A DNA stretch of 64,000 bases from Saprospiraceae bacterium (lineage in GTDB: Bacteria > Bacteroidota > Bacteroidia > Chitinophagales > Saprospiraceae), in assembly GCA_016717655.1 (NCBI GenBank), contig JADKFC010000006.1:248001-312000 (forward strand), written 5' to 3'. Each line of letters starts with the position of its first letter. The first letter of the stretch is position 1. The position numbers and the translations under genes are program-made. Positions 27,562 through 37,714 of the stretch are shown here, in pieces. The notes beneath the pieces were generated by a model that was given only the letters and a program-made list of their open reading frames with translations, had not been told where the DNA came from and made no database searches.

Positions 27562-29337
27562 TTAGTTTTTAATGGTATTCCATAGTTTCCAGATCAAAAA
27601 GGCGGATATGAAAAAGACTCCAAGGCAGATCAGTGCAGCCATCATCTGTCCGTACAACAAATAGCCCAGTCCAAAGAGGAGTCCATAGATCATAAAACAT
27701 CCTACAATCATGGCTAAAATTTGATGGGCCAGTTTTCCAGTTCCCATTTGTTGACTTGTCAAAGCCCCTGTTTGCATGGCTTTTTCTATGATGGGTGCCC
27801 AGCCTTGACCCATTGGCCTGATCTTCGCTACAAAGGAAATCAAAACAGATTCCTGGGTAGGTTTTGAATACAAGGCTACCAAAATCCAACATACATTGGT
27901 CACAACTACACTGATCAACAGTTTTTCGTAAAATACCAGGTCTGATGCAAAGTCCAGCTGCAAGACAAGGGCAACTAAGAATGAAACAACCATAGCGGTA
28001 ATTTCACTAACTGCATTGACCCTCCACCAAAACCATCTTAAGATAAAGAGGAGGCCGGTTCCCGCTCCAATTTGTAAAATGATGTCAAAACTTTGTTTGG
28101 CATTTTCCATCATTAGTGCAGCTCCTGCGCCTAAAAACATAAGCACCACCGTTGAAAGCTGGCCCACTCTTACCAGGGTTTTTTGTTCTGCATTGGGTCT
28201 GTAAAAGCGATGATACAAATCGTTTACTATATAGGAGCTTCCCCAATTTAAATGGGTACTCAGGGTACTCATCAAAGCCGCTATCAAAGCTGCAATGACC
28301 ATGCCCAAAAGACCTGAAGGCAGAAAGGATAACATGGCTGGAAAAGCAAGATCATCTTTTATAAATTGCGGGTCGAGGCCAGGGAATTTGGCAGCAATAT
28401 CACTCACATTGGGAAATACAACTAAGGATGCCAGGGCAATCAAAATCCATGGCCAGGGTCTGAGCGCATAATGGGCAATGTTGAATAGCAGGGTAGCCGT
28501 TACCGCATTGGTTTCATCTTTGGCAGACAGCATTCGTTGGGCCACGTAACCTCCACCTCCTGGCTCTGCACCCGGATACCACGTGCTCCACCACTGTACG
28601 GCAATGGGAATGATAAACAAACTTATCAACATGTCTTTATTGTCGAAGGAGGGAATGAAGTCCATTTTACTTTTCACTACTTCATGCGAAAGCAGCTTGG
28701 TCAGTCCACCAATCTCCGGCATGTTGACAATGTAAATACACGCCCACACCATACCGATCATGGCTATGATAAACTGGAAAAAATCAGTGTAAAGTACCCC
28801 TCTTAAGCCGCCGAAAGAAGAGTAAATGACTGTGATAACAGATACGATCAGTACCGTTTCTATGGCACTCAAGCCTAATAAAATACCTGCAATCTTTATT
28901 CCGGCCAACATAACGGTACCCATGATGAGCACATTAAAAACCACACCCAGGTAAAAAGCCCTGAAAGCTCTTAAAATTCTGGCTTCTGCTCCACTATACC
29001 TCATTTCATAAAATTCCAGGTCGGTAGTGATTTCTGATCGCCGCCATAATCGTGCGTACACAAAAACGGTCAGCATGCCGGTCAGCAAAAAAAGCCCACC
29101 AGGCCCAGTTGCCCGCCACTCCATTGACACGTACAATGTCTGTGACAAGGTTGGGTGTGTCTGCAGAAAAGGTGGTTGCCACCATTGAAATACCAAAAGC
29201 CACCATGGCATTTTTTCGGCCGGATAGAAAAAACTCTTCACTATTCTGTCCGGATTTTTCACTACTGAAAGTCCAATGATCAGGGTAATGATGAAAAAAA
29301 GGACAATAATGAGCCAGTCGCTGTTGGTTAAGTGCAT
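27562..29337 (-). CDS. Sodium:solute symporter family transporter (paired compensating frameshifts)
   Basis: A 591-residue SSS-family membrane protein with about 13-14 helices. Family features include YSSFGGLRGVLYTDFFQFI, AALIAALMSTLSTHLNWGSSYIVNDLY (the Na+-site helix) and WSTWYPGAEPGGGGYVAQRML. Between about 29215 and 29105 the uninterrupted frame reads atypical sequence (FYPAEKMPWWLLVFQWWQP). A neighbouring frame over the same bases gives the family motif GISMVATTFSADTPNLVTD and GNWAWWAF. So two opposite indels about 110 bases apart hide inside an apparently intact ORF. The substrate is probably a sugar, given the adjacent downstream beta-hexosaminidase, but this is not certain. Confidence 0.85.
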   Translation of the reverse strand: MHLTNSDWLIIVLFFIITLIIGLSVVKNPDRIVKSFFYPAEKMPWWLLVFQWWQPPFLQTHPTLSQTLYVSMEWRATGPGGLFLLTGMLTVFVYARLWRRSEITTDLEFYEMRYSGAEARILRAFRAFYLGVVFNVLIMGTVMLAGIKIAGILLGLSAIETVLIVSVITVIYSSFGGLRGVLYTDFFQFIIAMIGMVWACIYIVNMPEIGGLTKLLSHEVVKSKMDFIPSFDNKDMLISLFIIPIAVQWWSTWYPGAEPGGGGYVAQRMLSAKDETNAVTATLLFNIAHYALRPWPWILIALASLVVFPNVSDIAAKFPGLDPQFIKDDLAFPAMLSFLPSGLLGMVIAALIAALMSTLSTHLNWGSSYIVNDLYHRFYRPNAEQKTLVRVGQLSTVVLMFLGAGAALMMENAKQSFDIILQIGAGTGLLFILRWFWWRVNAVSEITAMVVSFLVALVLQLDFASDLVFYEKLLISVVVTNVCWILVALYSKPTQESVLISFVAKIRPMGQGWAPIIEKAMQTGALTSQQMGTGKLAHQILAMIVGCFMIYGLLFGLGYLLYGQMMAALICLGVFFISAFLIWKLWNTIKN

Positions 29338-29401
29338 GGTTTTGTTGTTTGGGTAAAAATAGTTATTTGATCTGTTTTGAAGGGATATTTTATTTTTTGT
29401 G

Positions 29402-31631
29402 TTATTTTAGGCGAATTTCATCCATAAAAACCCAGGGTAGATTTCCCTCTCCGGCATGGTCTTTTGGGATGGTTGTTTTGTTATCGATAGTTATGTTCAT
29501 TTGTTTGATCTGCCTGGCTTCAATGGTGTAAAGATAGGTGTGTTGGTTTCCTTTTTGTGACCGTTCAACCAAGGTTGGATGTATCCGAACCTGGCCATTG
29601 CTAAATCCAATTTTTTCAGGAGCTGGCGCGTAGATCCATTGATCCGGACTGTGGTAAAAAGAGAGGGCAAGGGTGTCTACGGTTTCGGTTTTGTTGAGCG
29701 AAAGTCCTATTTCAATTTCAGCCATCGCAAAACCCAACCAGTCTTCATGGTGACTCTGGATATTGCCACTGAGTCCATCTACCAGGGTGCCTGGTCCAAA
29801 TGCCTTGTACCGGTCATTGGGCGGGAATTTTAAGGTGATGTTTTGTCCGGCGGCTTTGTGGTACTCAAACTCAAATGTTTTGTGGTCGGCTGCTTCTGCT
29901 CCCTCTACTGATGCTTCTAATACAACACTAGTATCGATGGTGATGGGCATTGTCTCAATGGCGGCCTTCCCTCCGTTTCTCGAGATTAAAATGGGTTGAT
30001 ACCCCCCGGTAGGGATAATTTTTAGGGTTACTCCCTTTCCACTTCCGGAGGCAATATTGTAGGATAGTTCTTTCCTTTTATCAGCGGCATGGATTCCTTT
30101 ATCTTTCCAATAAACATATTGGTCTTGAAGGCGTTGGAAATAATCTTCTTTGTCTTTATTTACTTTAGCTGACCATCCCACTTCTGCCATAGCCGTCATT
30201 CTGGGAAGTACCTGATACCATACCCGTTCAGGCGTGCTGAGGTATTCGGTCCATACATTTCCCTGGGTACCCAAGATGTGGTGGTGCAAGCCTGCTTCTA
30301 ATTCTGCTGGCACGGGATTGTAACTATACACTTTTTCTAATGGCAGGTAACCACCTATGGACAGTGGCTCTTTAGGATTTCTGGATTGGTAGTAATCAAG
30401 GTAACAAAAATCTGTTGGGGTCATAATTACGTCATGCCCTTGTTTGGCGGCAGCCAGGCCTCCCTCTATTCCCCTCCACGACATGACAGTAGCATTGGGT
30501 GCCAGACCTCCTTCCAAAATTTCATCCCAACCTATGATCTTTTTACCCTTTGAATTAATATACTTCTCCATTCTTTTGATAAAATAGCTTTGCAGGCCGT
30601 GTTCGTCGCCCAAATGGTTGTTTTTAATGAGTTCCTGACACAGCTGGTTATTTTTCCACTGGGTTTTGGGACACTCATCTCCGCCTATGTGAATGTAGGG
30701 AGATGGAAACAGGGGAATGACCTCATCCATGACATCCTGAAGAAACTGAAATGTGATCTCAGAGGGGCAAAAGACATCGTCAAAAACGCCCCATTCTCCT
30801 ACAACTTCTATTTGTTTTCCTGTACAACCCAATTCAGGGTAGGCTGCAACAGCGGCACTGGCATGCCCGGGCATTTCTATTTCCGGTACCACCTCTATAC
30901 CCAGTTGGCTGGCAAATTGTACCACATCTTTGATTTCTTCCTGGGTATAGTAACCGCCATATTTTTGATTTATAAATTCCTTCTTTCTTTGTCCTGCATG
31001 GCCTTTCAGTGTTTGGTTTCTCCAGGCGGCGATTTCCTGTAGCTTAGGATATTTTTTGATCTCTATTCTCCATCCCTGGTCATCGGTGAGGTGCCAGTGA
31101 AAGGTGTTCATTTTGTACCTCGCCATCATACGGAGGTATTCTTTGATGAGCTGAACCGAAAAAAAATGCCTGCTTACATCCAGGTGCATTCCTCTGTAGG
31201 GGAACCTTGGCTCATCGCTAACCGTAGCAGCATATAGCACCATATCATTTGCCTCAAGGGTCGACATCTGATTCAGGGTTTGGATGCCATATAGCGCCAT
31301 TGTAATCTCCGGCCTTCAGCAAACTTGACCGGTTACTAAAGTTTATGCTGTATGCCTCCTCGCCAAGAGTAGGTTCTTCCGAAATTTCCAGGGTGTATTC
31401 AACATCAATGGCATGGTTTATTGTAAGAGGTAATAAGTTGGCTACCATTTCTTTTAATCCAGGCCAGGCAGTTTGATCAGATAGGCTAATATTTTTCATA
31501 GGGATGGTATATCCCAACCAATGCAATTGCTGCGGCAAAGGGATGATGCCCGGTTGCCTGCCTTTTTCCTGCGAAGTTGCTGTATTTGTGAGTACGCAAC
31601 TAAAAAGTACGATCAGACTAAAATATTTCAT
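29402..31631 (-). CDS. Beta-N-acetylhexosaminidase, GH20 (frameshifted)
   Basis: An exo-enzyme releasing terminal GlcNAc or GalNAc. The signal peptide is MKYFSLIVLFSCVLTNTATSQ, then the GH20b N-terminal domain (IIPLPQQLHW). The catalytic barrel follows, with RGMHLDVSRHFF, NTFHWHLTDDQGWRIEIKKYP and the catalytic pair in YIHIGGDECPKTQW (Asp-Glu), then WDEILEGGLAPNATVMSWRG. A C-terminal beta-sandwich (residues about 590-740) resembles carbohydrate-binding or F5/8-type domains. The frame breaks once at about 31290 between SLLKAGDYNGA and ALYGIQTLNQM. About 740 residues. The SSS symporter is encoded just downstream in the same direction, which fits uptake of the released sugar. Confidence 0.92.
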
Positions 31632-31800
31632 TCCTCAACATTTGTGACAACAATGTAAGAAGTTTCGGAGGGAATCTAAAAATTAGCTTTTTGGGGAAAT
31701 TATAAATCTTTGATAGTCAGAAAAATGAAGTAAAACTGTCGGCTGAATACATATTCTAAAATAATAAATACAAAAAATTCAAATATTCCATACACTATGT

Positions 31801-32700
31801 ATGCGTATTTTGCGTTCCAATTTAAACAAACCAAAACCAAATATGCCAATCCTCAGGTTCGGAGTTGCTTTCATTTTATTTTTTTCCGCCTGTACTTTTT
31901 CGGACAATGATAGTTACACACCGGCCTATCTCCTGCTTTCAGACCCTGCCATTACCGTAAGACCCGATGAAGGTGCACCTGTAAGCAGCATTCAGGATGC
32001 CTGGGTCATTGTGGATGGGCAATTATTGGGTGTTTTTCCATTACCCGCCAAGGTACCGGTAATTCCAACCGGCAAGGAAATGTCGATTCAAATAAATGCA
32101 GGTATCAAAGAAAATGCGGATCGCAATATTTCTGTGGAATATCCTTTTTACGTGCCATTAAAAACCACTTTAAACATGGAGTCAGGGAAAAGTTATACCC
32201 TGGACCTCAATTATCAATTTAAAGAGGAAACCTATTTCGATTTTACTGAAGGGTTTGAAAGTTCTTTGCACCTCCTGACCTTTGATTTGGACGGCAATAC
32301 AGAATCCAAGCTATCCATTACCGGCGATGACCATTCTTTTGGCAACAAGGCCGGAGTTGTGATCGTCGATAAAGAAAATGACGATGTTGAATTCACCAAT
32401 GAAAGTTATTTCAACAATAGCAATAACAAAGGTGGAAACGTATATCTTGAATTTGATTATAAGTCGGAGGAAGCCATCTACATTGGAACCCAAACCAATA
32501 CTTTTGGTGCAGAAATATTGCAGTACAAAGTAGTACTGTCACCCACAGATGTTTGGAAGAGGGCATACATCAACCTTACGGATGAAATTTCCAGCCCGGG
32601 TGTTGTTTCTTACAGACCGGTGTTTAGGGTGCTGTATGAAAAGAAACAAAAAGAGTTTGCCAAGGCATATTTTGATAATGTAAAAATGGTACATTTCTGA
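31801..32700 (+). CDS. Lipoprotein of unknown function
   Basis: A 299-residue protein (or 285 from an ATG at 31843). The signal is RFGVAFILFFSACTF with a lipobox Cys. The N-terminal half has Ig-like strands (AWVIVDGQLLGVFPLPAKVPVIPTG). From residue 150 the sequence DFTEGFESS through YFDNVKMVHF resembles a carbohydrate-binding jelly-roll. No catalytic motif is visible. It ends one base before the polyprenyl glycosylphosphotransferase gene (stop 32700, start 32702), so the two are probably co-transcribed. This hints at a role at the cell surface or in exopolysaccharide. The frame is intact. Confidence 0.7.
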   Translation: MRILRSNLNKPKPNMPILRFGVAFILFFSACTFSDNDSYTPAYLLLSDPAITVRPDEGAPVSSIQDAWVIVDGQLLGVFPLPAKVPVIPTGKEMSIQINAGIKENADRNISVEYPFYVPLKTTLNMESGKSYTLDLNYQFKEETYFDFTEGFESSLHLLTFDLDGNTESKLSITGDDHSFGNKAGVVIVDKENDDVEFTNESYFNNSNNKGGNVYLEFDYKSEEAIYIGTQTNTFGAEILQYKVVLSPTDVWKRAYINLTDEISSPGVVSYRPVFRVLYEKKQKEFAKAYFDNVKMVHF

Positions 32701-32701
32701 T

Positions 32702-34123
32702 ATGGCAAAAAACACCGCTGCTGGACTTATTATTTACAAATTTTTCGACATCCTGTCGGCCTTGCTGGCGTGGGCCTTGTTTTTTATACTAAGGAAACAA
32801 GCTGAGTGGCCGGGTATTACCTTATCGAAAATTTTCTCTGATGATAAGCTGATTTTAGGCTTGTTGTTGATACCTGGATTTTGGTTCCTGCTTTACAACT
32901 TAATGGATAAGTACAGGGATATCTACCGTTACTCCAGGATCAATGTTTTAAAAAGAACCTTCGTTACCTCCGTCATCGGATCGTTGGTCTTGTTTTTTGC
33001 GGTGTTGTCAGATGACATCACGACCTCTCAAAACGGTTATTTTTCTTCTTTTATCAAACTGGTAGTGATCCATTTTTCTTTCACCGCTGTTTTTCGAATG
33101 TTGATCCTTACCTGGGCCAGCAAGAGGCTAAAATCGGGCAAGGTGAGTTACAATACCCTGATTATTGGCGGTGATAAAAATGCGGTAGATTTATATGAGG
33201 AAATTACCAGTAAGCCCTATTCTCTTGGGCATAACTTTGTAGGATTTATTGATTCCAACGGCAATTCAAAAAACCATCTGGAAAAATACCTGCCCAAACA
33301 GGGGAAAATGGCCAATCTGTCAGAGGTCATTGAAAAGGAAGGCGTGGAAGAAGTGATTGTGGCCGTTGAAACATCTGAGCACAATAAAATCAAACAACTT
33401 TTTGATACCTTATTTGATTATAGCGACCGACTTTTAATCAAAGTGATTCCCGATATGTATGATATTATGCTGGGATCTGTGAAGATGAACCATGTTTACG
33501 GCGCCGTTCTGATCGAAATCGAGCAGGACCTGATGCCCCAATGGGAGAGGGTAGTCAAGAGGGCTATGGATATTGTAATCAGCAGCATAGCCTTATTGAT
33601 CTTGTCGCCATTTATTTTATACATCATTCTCAAAATAAAAGCATCATCACCCGGTCCCATCTTCTACCGCCAGGAGAGAGTGGGTCTCCAGGGCAAAAAA
33701 TTCAACATACTGAAGTTTAGATCCATGTTTGTGGATGCCGAAAAAACAGGTCCCCAGCTTTCACACGAAAACGACAACAGAGTGACGCCCTGGGGTAAAA
33801 TTATGCGTAAATACAGGTTGGATGAAATTCCACAGTTCATCAATGTACTCAGGGGCGAAATGTCTTTGGTTGGTCCCAGGCCGGAAAGACAGTATTACAT
33901 AGATCTGATCATGCAAGAAGCTCCTCACTACAAACATTTATTGAAGGTGAGACCCGGCATAACCTCCTGGGGCCAGGTAAAATATGGTTATGCATCTAAC
34001 CTGCCACAGATGATACAGCGACTTAAATTCGACATCTTGTACATCGAAAACATGAGCCTTTCGCTCGATTTTAAAATCATGATTTACACCGTTTTGGTCT
34101 TGATTCAGGGCCGTGGAAAGTAA
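32702..34123 (+). CDS. Polyprenyl glycosylphosphotransferase (WcaJ/WbaP type)
   Basis: A 473-residue protein. It has four to five N-terminal membrane helices, a Rossmann-like cytoplasmic domain (NTLIIGGDKNAVDLYEEI), then the bacterial sugar transferase domain. That domain shows KRAMDIVISSIALLILSPF, SSPGPIFYRQERVGLQGKKF, ILKFRSMFVDAE, RKYRLDEIPQFINVLRGEM and SLVGPRPERQYY, where the Asp-Glu and the PRP motif are catalytic. It transfers a hexose-1-phosphate from a nucleotide sugar to undecaprenyl phosphate to start exopolysaccharide or O-antigen assembly. The sugar cannot be told from sequence. Full length and intact. Confidence 0.92.
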   Translation: MAKNTAAGLIIYKFFDILSALLAWALFFILRKQAEWPGITLSKIFSDDKLILGLLLIPGFWFLLYNLMDKYRDIYRYSRINVLKRTFVTSVIGSLVLFFAVLSDDITTSQNGYFSSFIKLVVIHFSFTAVFRMLILTWASKRLKSGKVSYNTLIIGGDKNAVDLYEEITSKPYSLGHNFVGFIDSNGNSKNHLEKYLPKQGKMANLSEVIEKEGVEEVIVAVETSEHNKIKQLFDTLFDYSDRLLIKVIPDMYDIMLGSVKMNHVYGAVLIEIEQDLMPQWERVVKRAMDIVISSIALLILSPFILYIILKIKASSPGPIFYRQERVGLQGKKFNILKFRSMFVDAEKTGPQLSHENDNRVTPWGKIMRKYRLDEIPQFINVLRGEMSLVGPRPERQYYIDLIMQEAPHYKHLLKVRPGITSWGQVKYGYASNLPQMIQRLKFDILYIENMSLSLDFKIMIYTVLVLIQGRGK

Positions 34124-34210
34124 TAAAGCCCCATAGTAAGCTAGCCACCGGCTTAGGATACATGTGATAATTGTTTATATTTGATTTTCAATAATCAAAA
34201 CCTTTTACAC

Positions 34211-34716
34211 ATGAATTCAATTGTTCTCGTTTTTCTGACGGCTTTAGTGCCCCTTTTGGTGGGTTCGGTTTATTACAATCCGAAGACTTTGGCCAATATC
34301 TGGATCAAAGAATCCGGGGTTGACGAAGAAAGGCTAAAATCCGGCAACATGGCCATGATTTTTGGTCTTACCTATTTCTACTCTTTGATGCTTTCTTTTT
34401 TCCTTCAATCCATGGTCATTCATCAATTTCACCTCAATTCAATCGTGATGAATGAACCGGGTTTTGGAGATGCAAGTTCTGAGTTATGATGGACCTTAAG
34501 AGCTTCATGGACAAGTATGGCAATAATTTCAGAACCTTCGGCCATGGTTCCATTCATGGTTTAATTGCTTCTGTATTTTTTGTATTGCCTGTTGTTGCCA
34601 TCAATGCCTTATTTGAAAGGAGAAGCTGGAAATACATCATGCTCCATTGGGGTTTTTGGGCAGTGAGCCTTTTGATAATGGGAGGACTTATTTGTCAGTT
34701 TACCCAACTTAAATAA
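34211..34716 (+). CDS. DUF1761 family membrane protein (frameshifted)
   Basis: One protein of about 168 residues with four helices. The first frame has LVFLTALVPLLVGSVYYNPKTLANIW, SGNMAMIFGLTYFYSLMLSFF and IHQFHLNS. The second has FRTFGHGSIHGLIASVFFVLPVVAINALFERRSWKY and LIMGGLICQF. Both halves are needed for the DUF1761 pattern. The frames meet at 34486-34489 in ATGA, which imitates a translational-coupling overlap, but no family member is split there as far as I know, so a one-base indel is more likely. Function unknown. Confidence 0.75.
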
Positions 34717-34727
34717 ATAAAAAAGAG

Positions 34728-34755
34728 ATTGGGAAGGACGTTGTGCCTTCCCAAT
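34728..34755. terminator. Terminator-like hairpin between convergent genes
   Basis: ATTGGGAAGG and CCTTCCCAAT pair perfectly around an 8-base loop, with A/T-rich flanks on both sides. It separates the DUF1761 gene and the amidohydrolase gene. Confidence 0.7.
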
Positions 34756-34760
34756 ATTTA

Positions 34761-36311
34761 TTATTCTTCTTTCGCTTTTTTAACAATGTTTTTGACATCC
34801 TCCAGCAGTTTTTTGGCATCATAGACAATGCCATCTTTAATGGTGAAATCGACACCACCGGCCATCTCTTCTTCATTTTTATCATTCAGCACAAGGGTGC
34901 CGGTACCGTAAAGGTATTTTAAATTGGATAGCGGATTTTTTTTCATGATGATGATATCCGCTTTTTTATTTACCTCTATGCTTCCTATTTCTTTATCCGC
35001 TCCCAGGGCTTCGGCCCCTTTGATGGTAGCAGCCCTGATCACTTCTAGCGGATGAAAACCTGCCTCTCTCAGCAACTCCAATTCCCTTACATATCCAAAA
35101 CCATATAGCTGGTAGATAAAGCCTGAATCTGAACCTGCGGTAACTCTACCCCCGCGATTCTTGTATTCATTGACAAAACGCATCCATAGCTGGTAGTTTT
35201 GCCGCCAGGCTACTTCCTGCTCGGTACCCCATTCAAACCAATAAGAGCCGTGTGAGACCCTGCTGGGTGCATAAAATTTCCAAAGAGATGGGAGGGTGAA
35301 GTCCTTGTGCCATTCAGCATTTCTAGCCCTCATCAGATCTCTGTTGGCTTCGTAAATATTAAAAGTGGGATCTAGTGTAAAGTCAAGGGCTAGCAGCTGA
35401 TCCATAACCGAATTCCATTTATCTGAGCCTGGCTGACAGGCTTGTTTCCACAACTTGCCGGCCTCTTCAAAGCGATGCTGTTCGTTGTTGTAATTGTAAT
35501 CAGGTGGATAATCCTGGATGGTTTTGTCTTCAAACAATGCTTCAGGCAGACCATACCAGTGTTCCATGCTAGTGAGTCCCGCCTTTGCAGATGCCAATAC
35601 ATTCATACGAGCCACCTCGAGTTGGGCATGGTGGCAGGCAGATCTGAGTCCCAGTTTTTTGTTTTCTGCCAATGCAGGTGCAAAGATGGTAGGGGGAGCC
35701 CCAAAAAATTTGATGCCATCCGCTCCCTTGGCAGCGTTTTCCCTGACCCAGGCTATGCCCTCTTCTGCCGTTGAAATCGGCTTATCCCAACCTTGACCAA
35801 AGGTGGTGTAACAAAATATTCTGGGGGCTGTGATTTCGTTTTTTGCACTCTTTGTTTTGTGAGCGAGGTTCCAGTCCAGACCGTTGCCGCTGCCCGGATC
35901 TCTTACCGTGGTGATGCCGTGTCCCAACCACAGTTTAAATACATACTCAGAAGGAGTTCCCTGTGACTTGCCGCCAATGTGTCCGTGCATATCAATAAAA
36001 CCAGGCAAGGCGTACATTCCTTCACATTCCAATACTTCATCGCCCGGATTAACTACAGGACGCGATTTTTCTGCTATGGCCACACCCGGATAGCCAACAC
36101 TTTTAATTTCTGTTATCTTATTGCCCTCCACTACAATGTCTACCGGACCGTAGGGTGGGGCACCTGTGCTGTTAATTAAGGTTACACCCCTAATAATCAA
36201 TCGTTTAAACGGCCCTTTGCCCTCTGATCTACTGGGGGCATCCGAAACTTGTCCGTTGATTTGTAAGGTTATACATATTGTACAAATAACTAATGTGAGG
36301 AATGAACGCAT
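34761..36311 (-). CDS. Secreted amidohydrolase family protein
   Basis: A 516-residue protein with an N-terminal signal (SFLTLVICTICITLQINGQ). Metal-site motifs follow: GFIDMHGHIGG (HxH), KFFGAP where the carboxylated Lys is expected, ACHHAQLEV and SMEHWYG (His ligands), and RVTAGSDSGF (catalytic Asp). The C-terminal EIGSIEVNKKADIIIMKKNPL is the classic beta-sandwich end of imidazolonepropionase/prolidase-like members. Such exported enzymes often hydrolyse Xaa-Pro or other amides. The exact substrate is open. The start at 36311 gives a normal signal peptide; a longer reading adds 17 residues. Intact. Confidence 0.88.
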   Translation of the reverse strand: MRSFLTLVICTICITLQINGQVSDAPSRSEGKGPFKRLIIRGVTLINSTGAPPYGPVDIVVEGNKITEIKSVGYPGVAIAEKSRPVVNPGDEVLECEGMYALPGFIDMHGHIGGKSQGTPSEYVFKLWLGHGITTVRDPGSGNGLDWNLAHKTKSAKNEITAPRIFCYTTFGQGWDKPISTAEEGIAWVRENAAKGADGIKFFGAPPTIFAPALAENKKLGLRSACHHAQLEVARMNVLASAKAGLTSMEHWYGLPEALFEDKTIQDYPPDYNYNNEQHRFEEAGKLWKQACQPGSDKWNSVMDQLLALDFTLDPTFNIYEANRDLMRARNAEWHKDFTLPSLWKFYAPSRVSHGSYWFEWGTEQEVAWRQNYQLWMRFVNEYKNRGGRVTAGSDSGFIYQLYGFGYVRELELLREAGFHPLEVIRAATIKGAEALGADKEIGSIEVNKKADIIIMKKNPLSNLKYLYGTGTLVLNDKNEEEMAGGVDFTIKDGIVYDAKKLLEDVKNIVKKAKEE

Positions 36312-36503
36312 ATCAGCCAATTTTTCCGAAAGATAATAAACAGTGATCTTTATAGGGCACATCCTGAGTGGTTTATCAAATAATGTGTTTCTTTTCCGAA
36401 GAATGATACAAAACAGCCCCTACTTTGCTAATAATCACGGTGCTACGTTCAAAAAAGTGGGGCAATTTGATTACTTTTGCACACCTTAATCGAAAACCAT
36501 CAA

Positions 36504-37648
36504 ATGAAAGCAAAGATATTTATTGCAGGCGCTGGCGGAATTGGCCAGGCAGTAGCCCTTATTATTTCTGAATTCAACATTTTTCAAGCCGACATTGCCT
36601 TTGGTGATGTGTCGCAACAAGCACTGGATGATGCCCTTTATTTTGTCAAAGAAGGTTCATCACACTCGGTAAAGCTGGAAGGATTCTTAATGGACAAGGG
36701 CGGAAATTACGAAAACCTGGTTCCTGTTTTAAACGAATGCGATGTATTACTTGACTGCCTGCCTGGAAGCCTGGCGCCTAAGATGGCTGAGTTGGCCAGG
36801 ACTTGTGGTTGTCATTATGCCAACTTAACGGAATACGTTTCTGAAACCAATCAAATCAAGGCCATTGCTGATGGTGCCAATACTTCTTTTGTACTCCAAA
36901 CCGGACTTGCCCCGGGATTTATCAATATCCTGGCCTGCAAGCTCTATGAACAGTTTAAGGAGAAGTATGGCAATGACATGCTGGAGGAAATGACCATGAA
37001 GGTAGGAGCCTTACCCCAAAATGCCTGTCACCCACATTTTTATGCTTTCACTTGGAGTCCGATCGGTGTTGCCACCGAATACCTCAAAAATGCTGTCATA
37101 GTAGATAATTACAAACAAACAGAAGTAGCAGCCCTGAGTGATACTGAATCACTGATCATCAATGGCGATCGTTTTGAAGACAACTATACATCAGGAGGTG
37201 CTGCCAACCTGCCCGAAGCTTTCTCCGGAAAGATCAGAAAATTACACTATAAAACGCTCCGCCAACCCGGTCACTACCAATGGGTAAAAAGGCAGCTGGA
37301 AACCATTCCAGAAGGTTTGAATAAAATTTCTACCCTTGAAAAATGATGCTTGAAAACATACCTTCTGTAGAAAATGACATGGTGGTGATTTACGCTTCAG
37401 TGGAAGGGTTTGATAACCATGGAAGGAGGAGAAAAATAGAAAAAGCCTACAAGATTTTACCAACTTTGGTTGGCAAAAGGCCTTTAAGGGCCATCCAGAC
37501 CACTACAGCGGCTCCGATGTGCGAAATGGCCTATATGATGCTCAGCAAAAAATGGAAGGGCCTGATGCAACAAAGTGATGTTCCCACTTCAGAATTTTTA
37601 AATGGCCCATTTGTATCCCGTATCTACGGAAGTTTCGAAGAGCATTGA
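36504..37648 (+). CDS. Saccharopine dehydrogenase family protein (frameshifted)
   Basis: The N-terminal Rossmann fold is MKAKIFIAGAGGIGQAVALI, with GDVSQQALDDAL as the next strand, DVLLDCLPGSLAPKMAELA, and CHYANLTEYVSET. LQTGLAPGFINILACKLY is the conserved middle motif. The first frame ends at 37346. One missing A in the run at about 37341 (LEK then MMLENIPSVEND) joins it to a second frame with VIYASVEGFDN and TTAAPMCEMAYMML, which is the family's C-terminus, ending at 37648. Reconstructed length is about 381 residues. Members act on saccharopine, carboxynorspermidine or other amino acid adducts, and the substrate is not clear. Confidence 0.82.
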
Positions 37649-37714
37649 TTGTCTAGTCATATTACTTACCTTTACAACACCCTGAGTTAAGAAAGGGGAA
37701 GTAAAATAAGGAAG

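Noticed and set aside
34486..34489. ATGA overlap read as two coupled genes in the DUF1761 region
   Set aside because: Both halves belong to one DUF1761 protein and neither half is complete, so an indel is more likely than gene fission.
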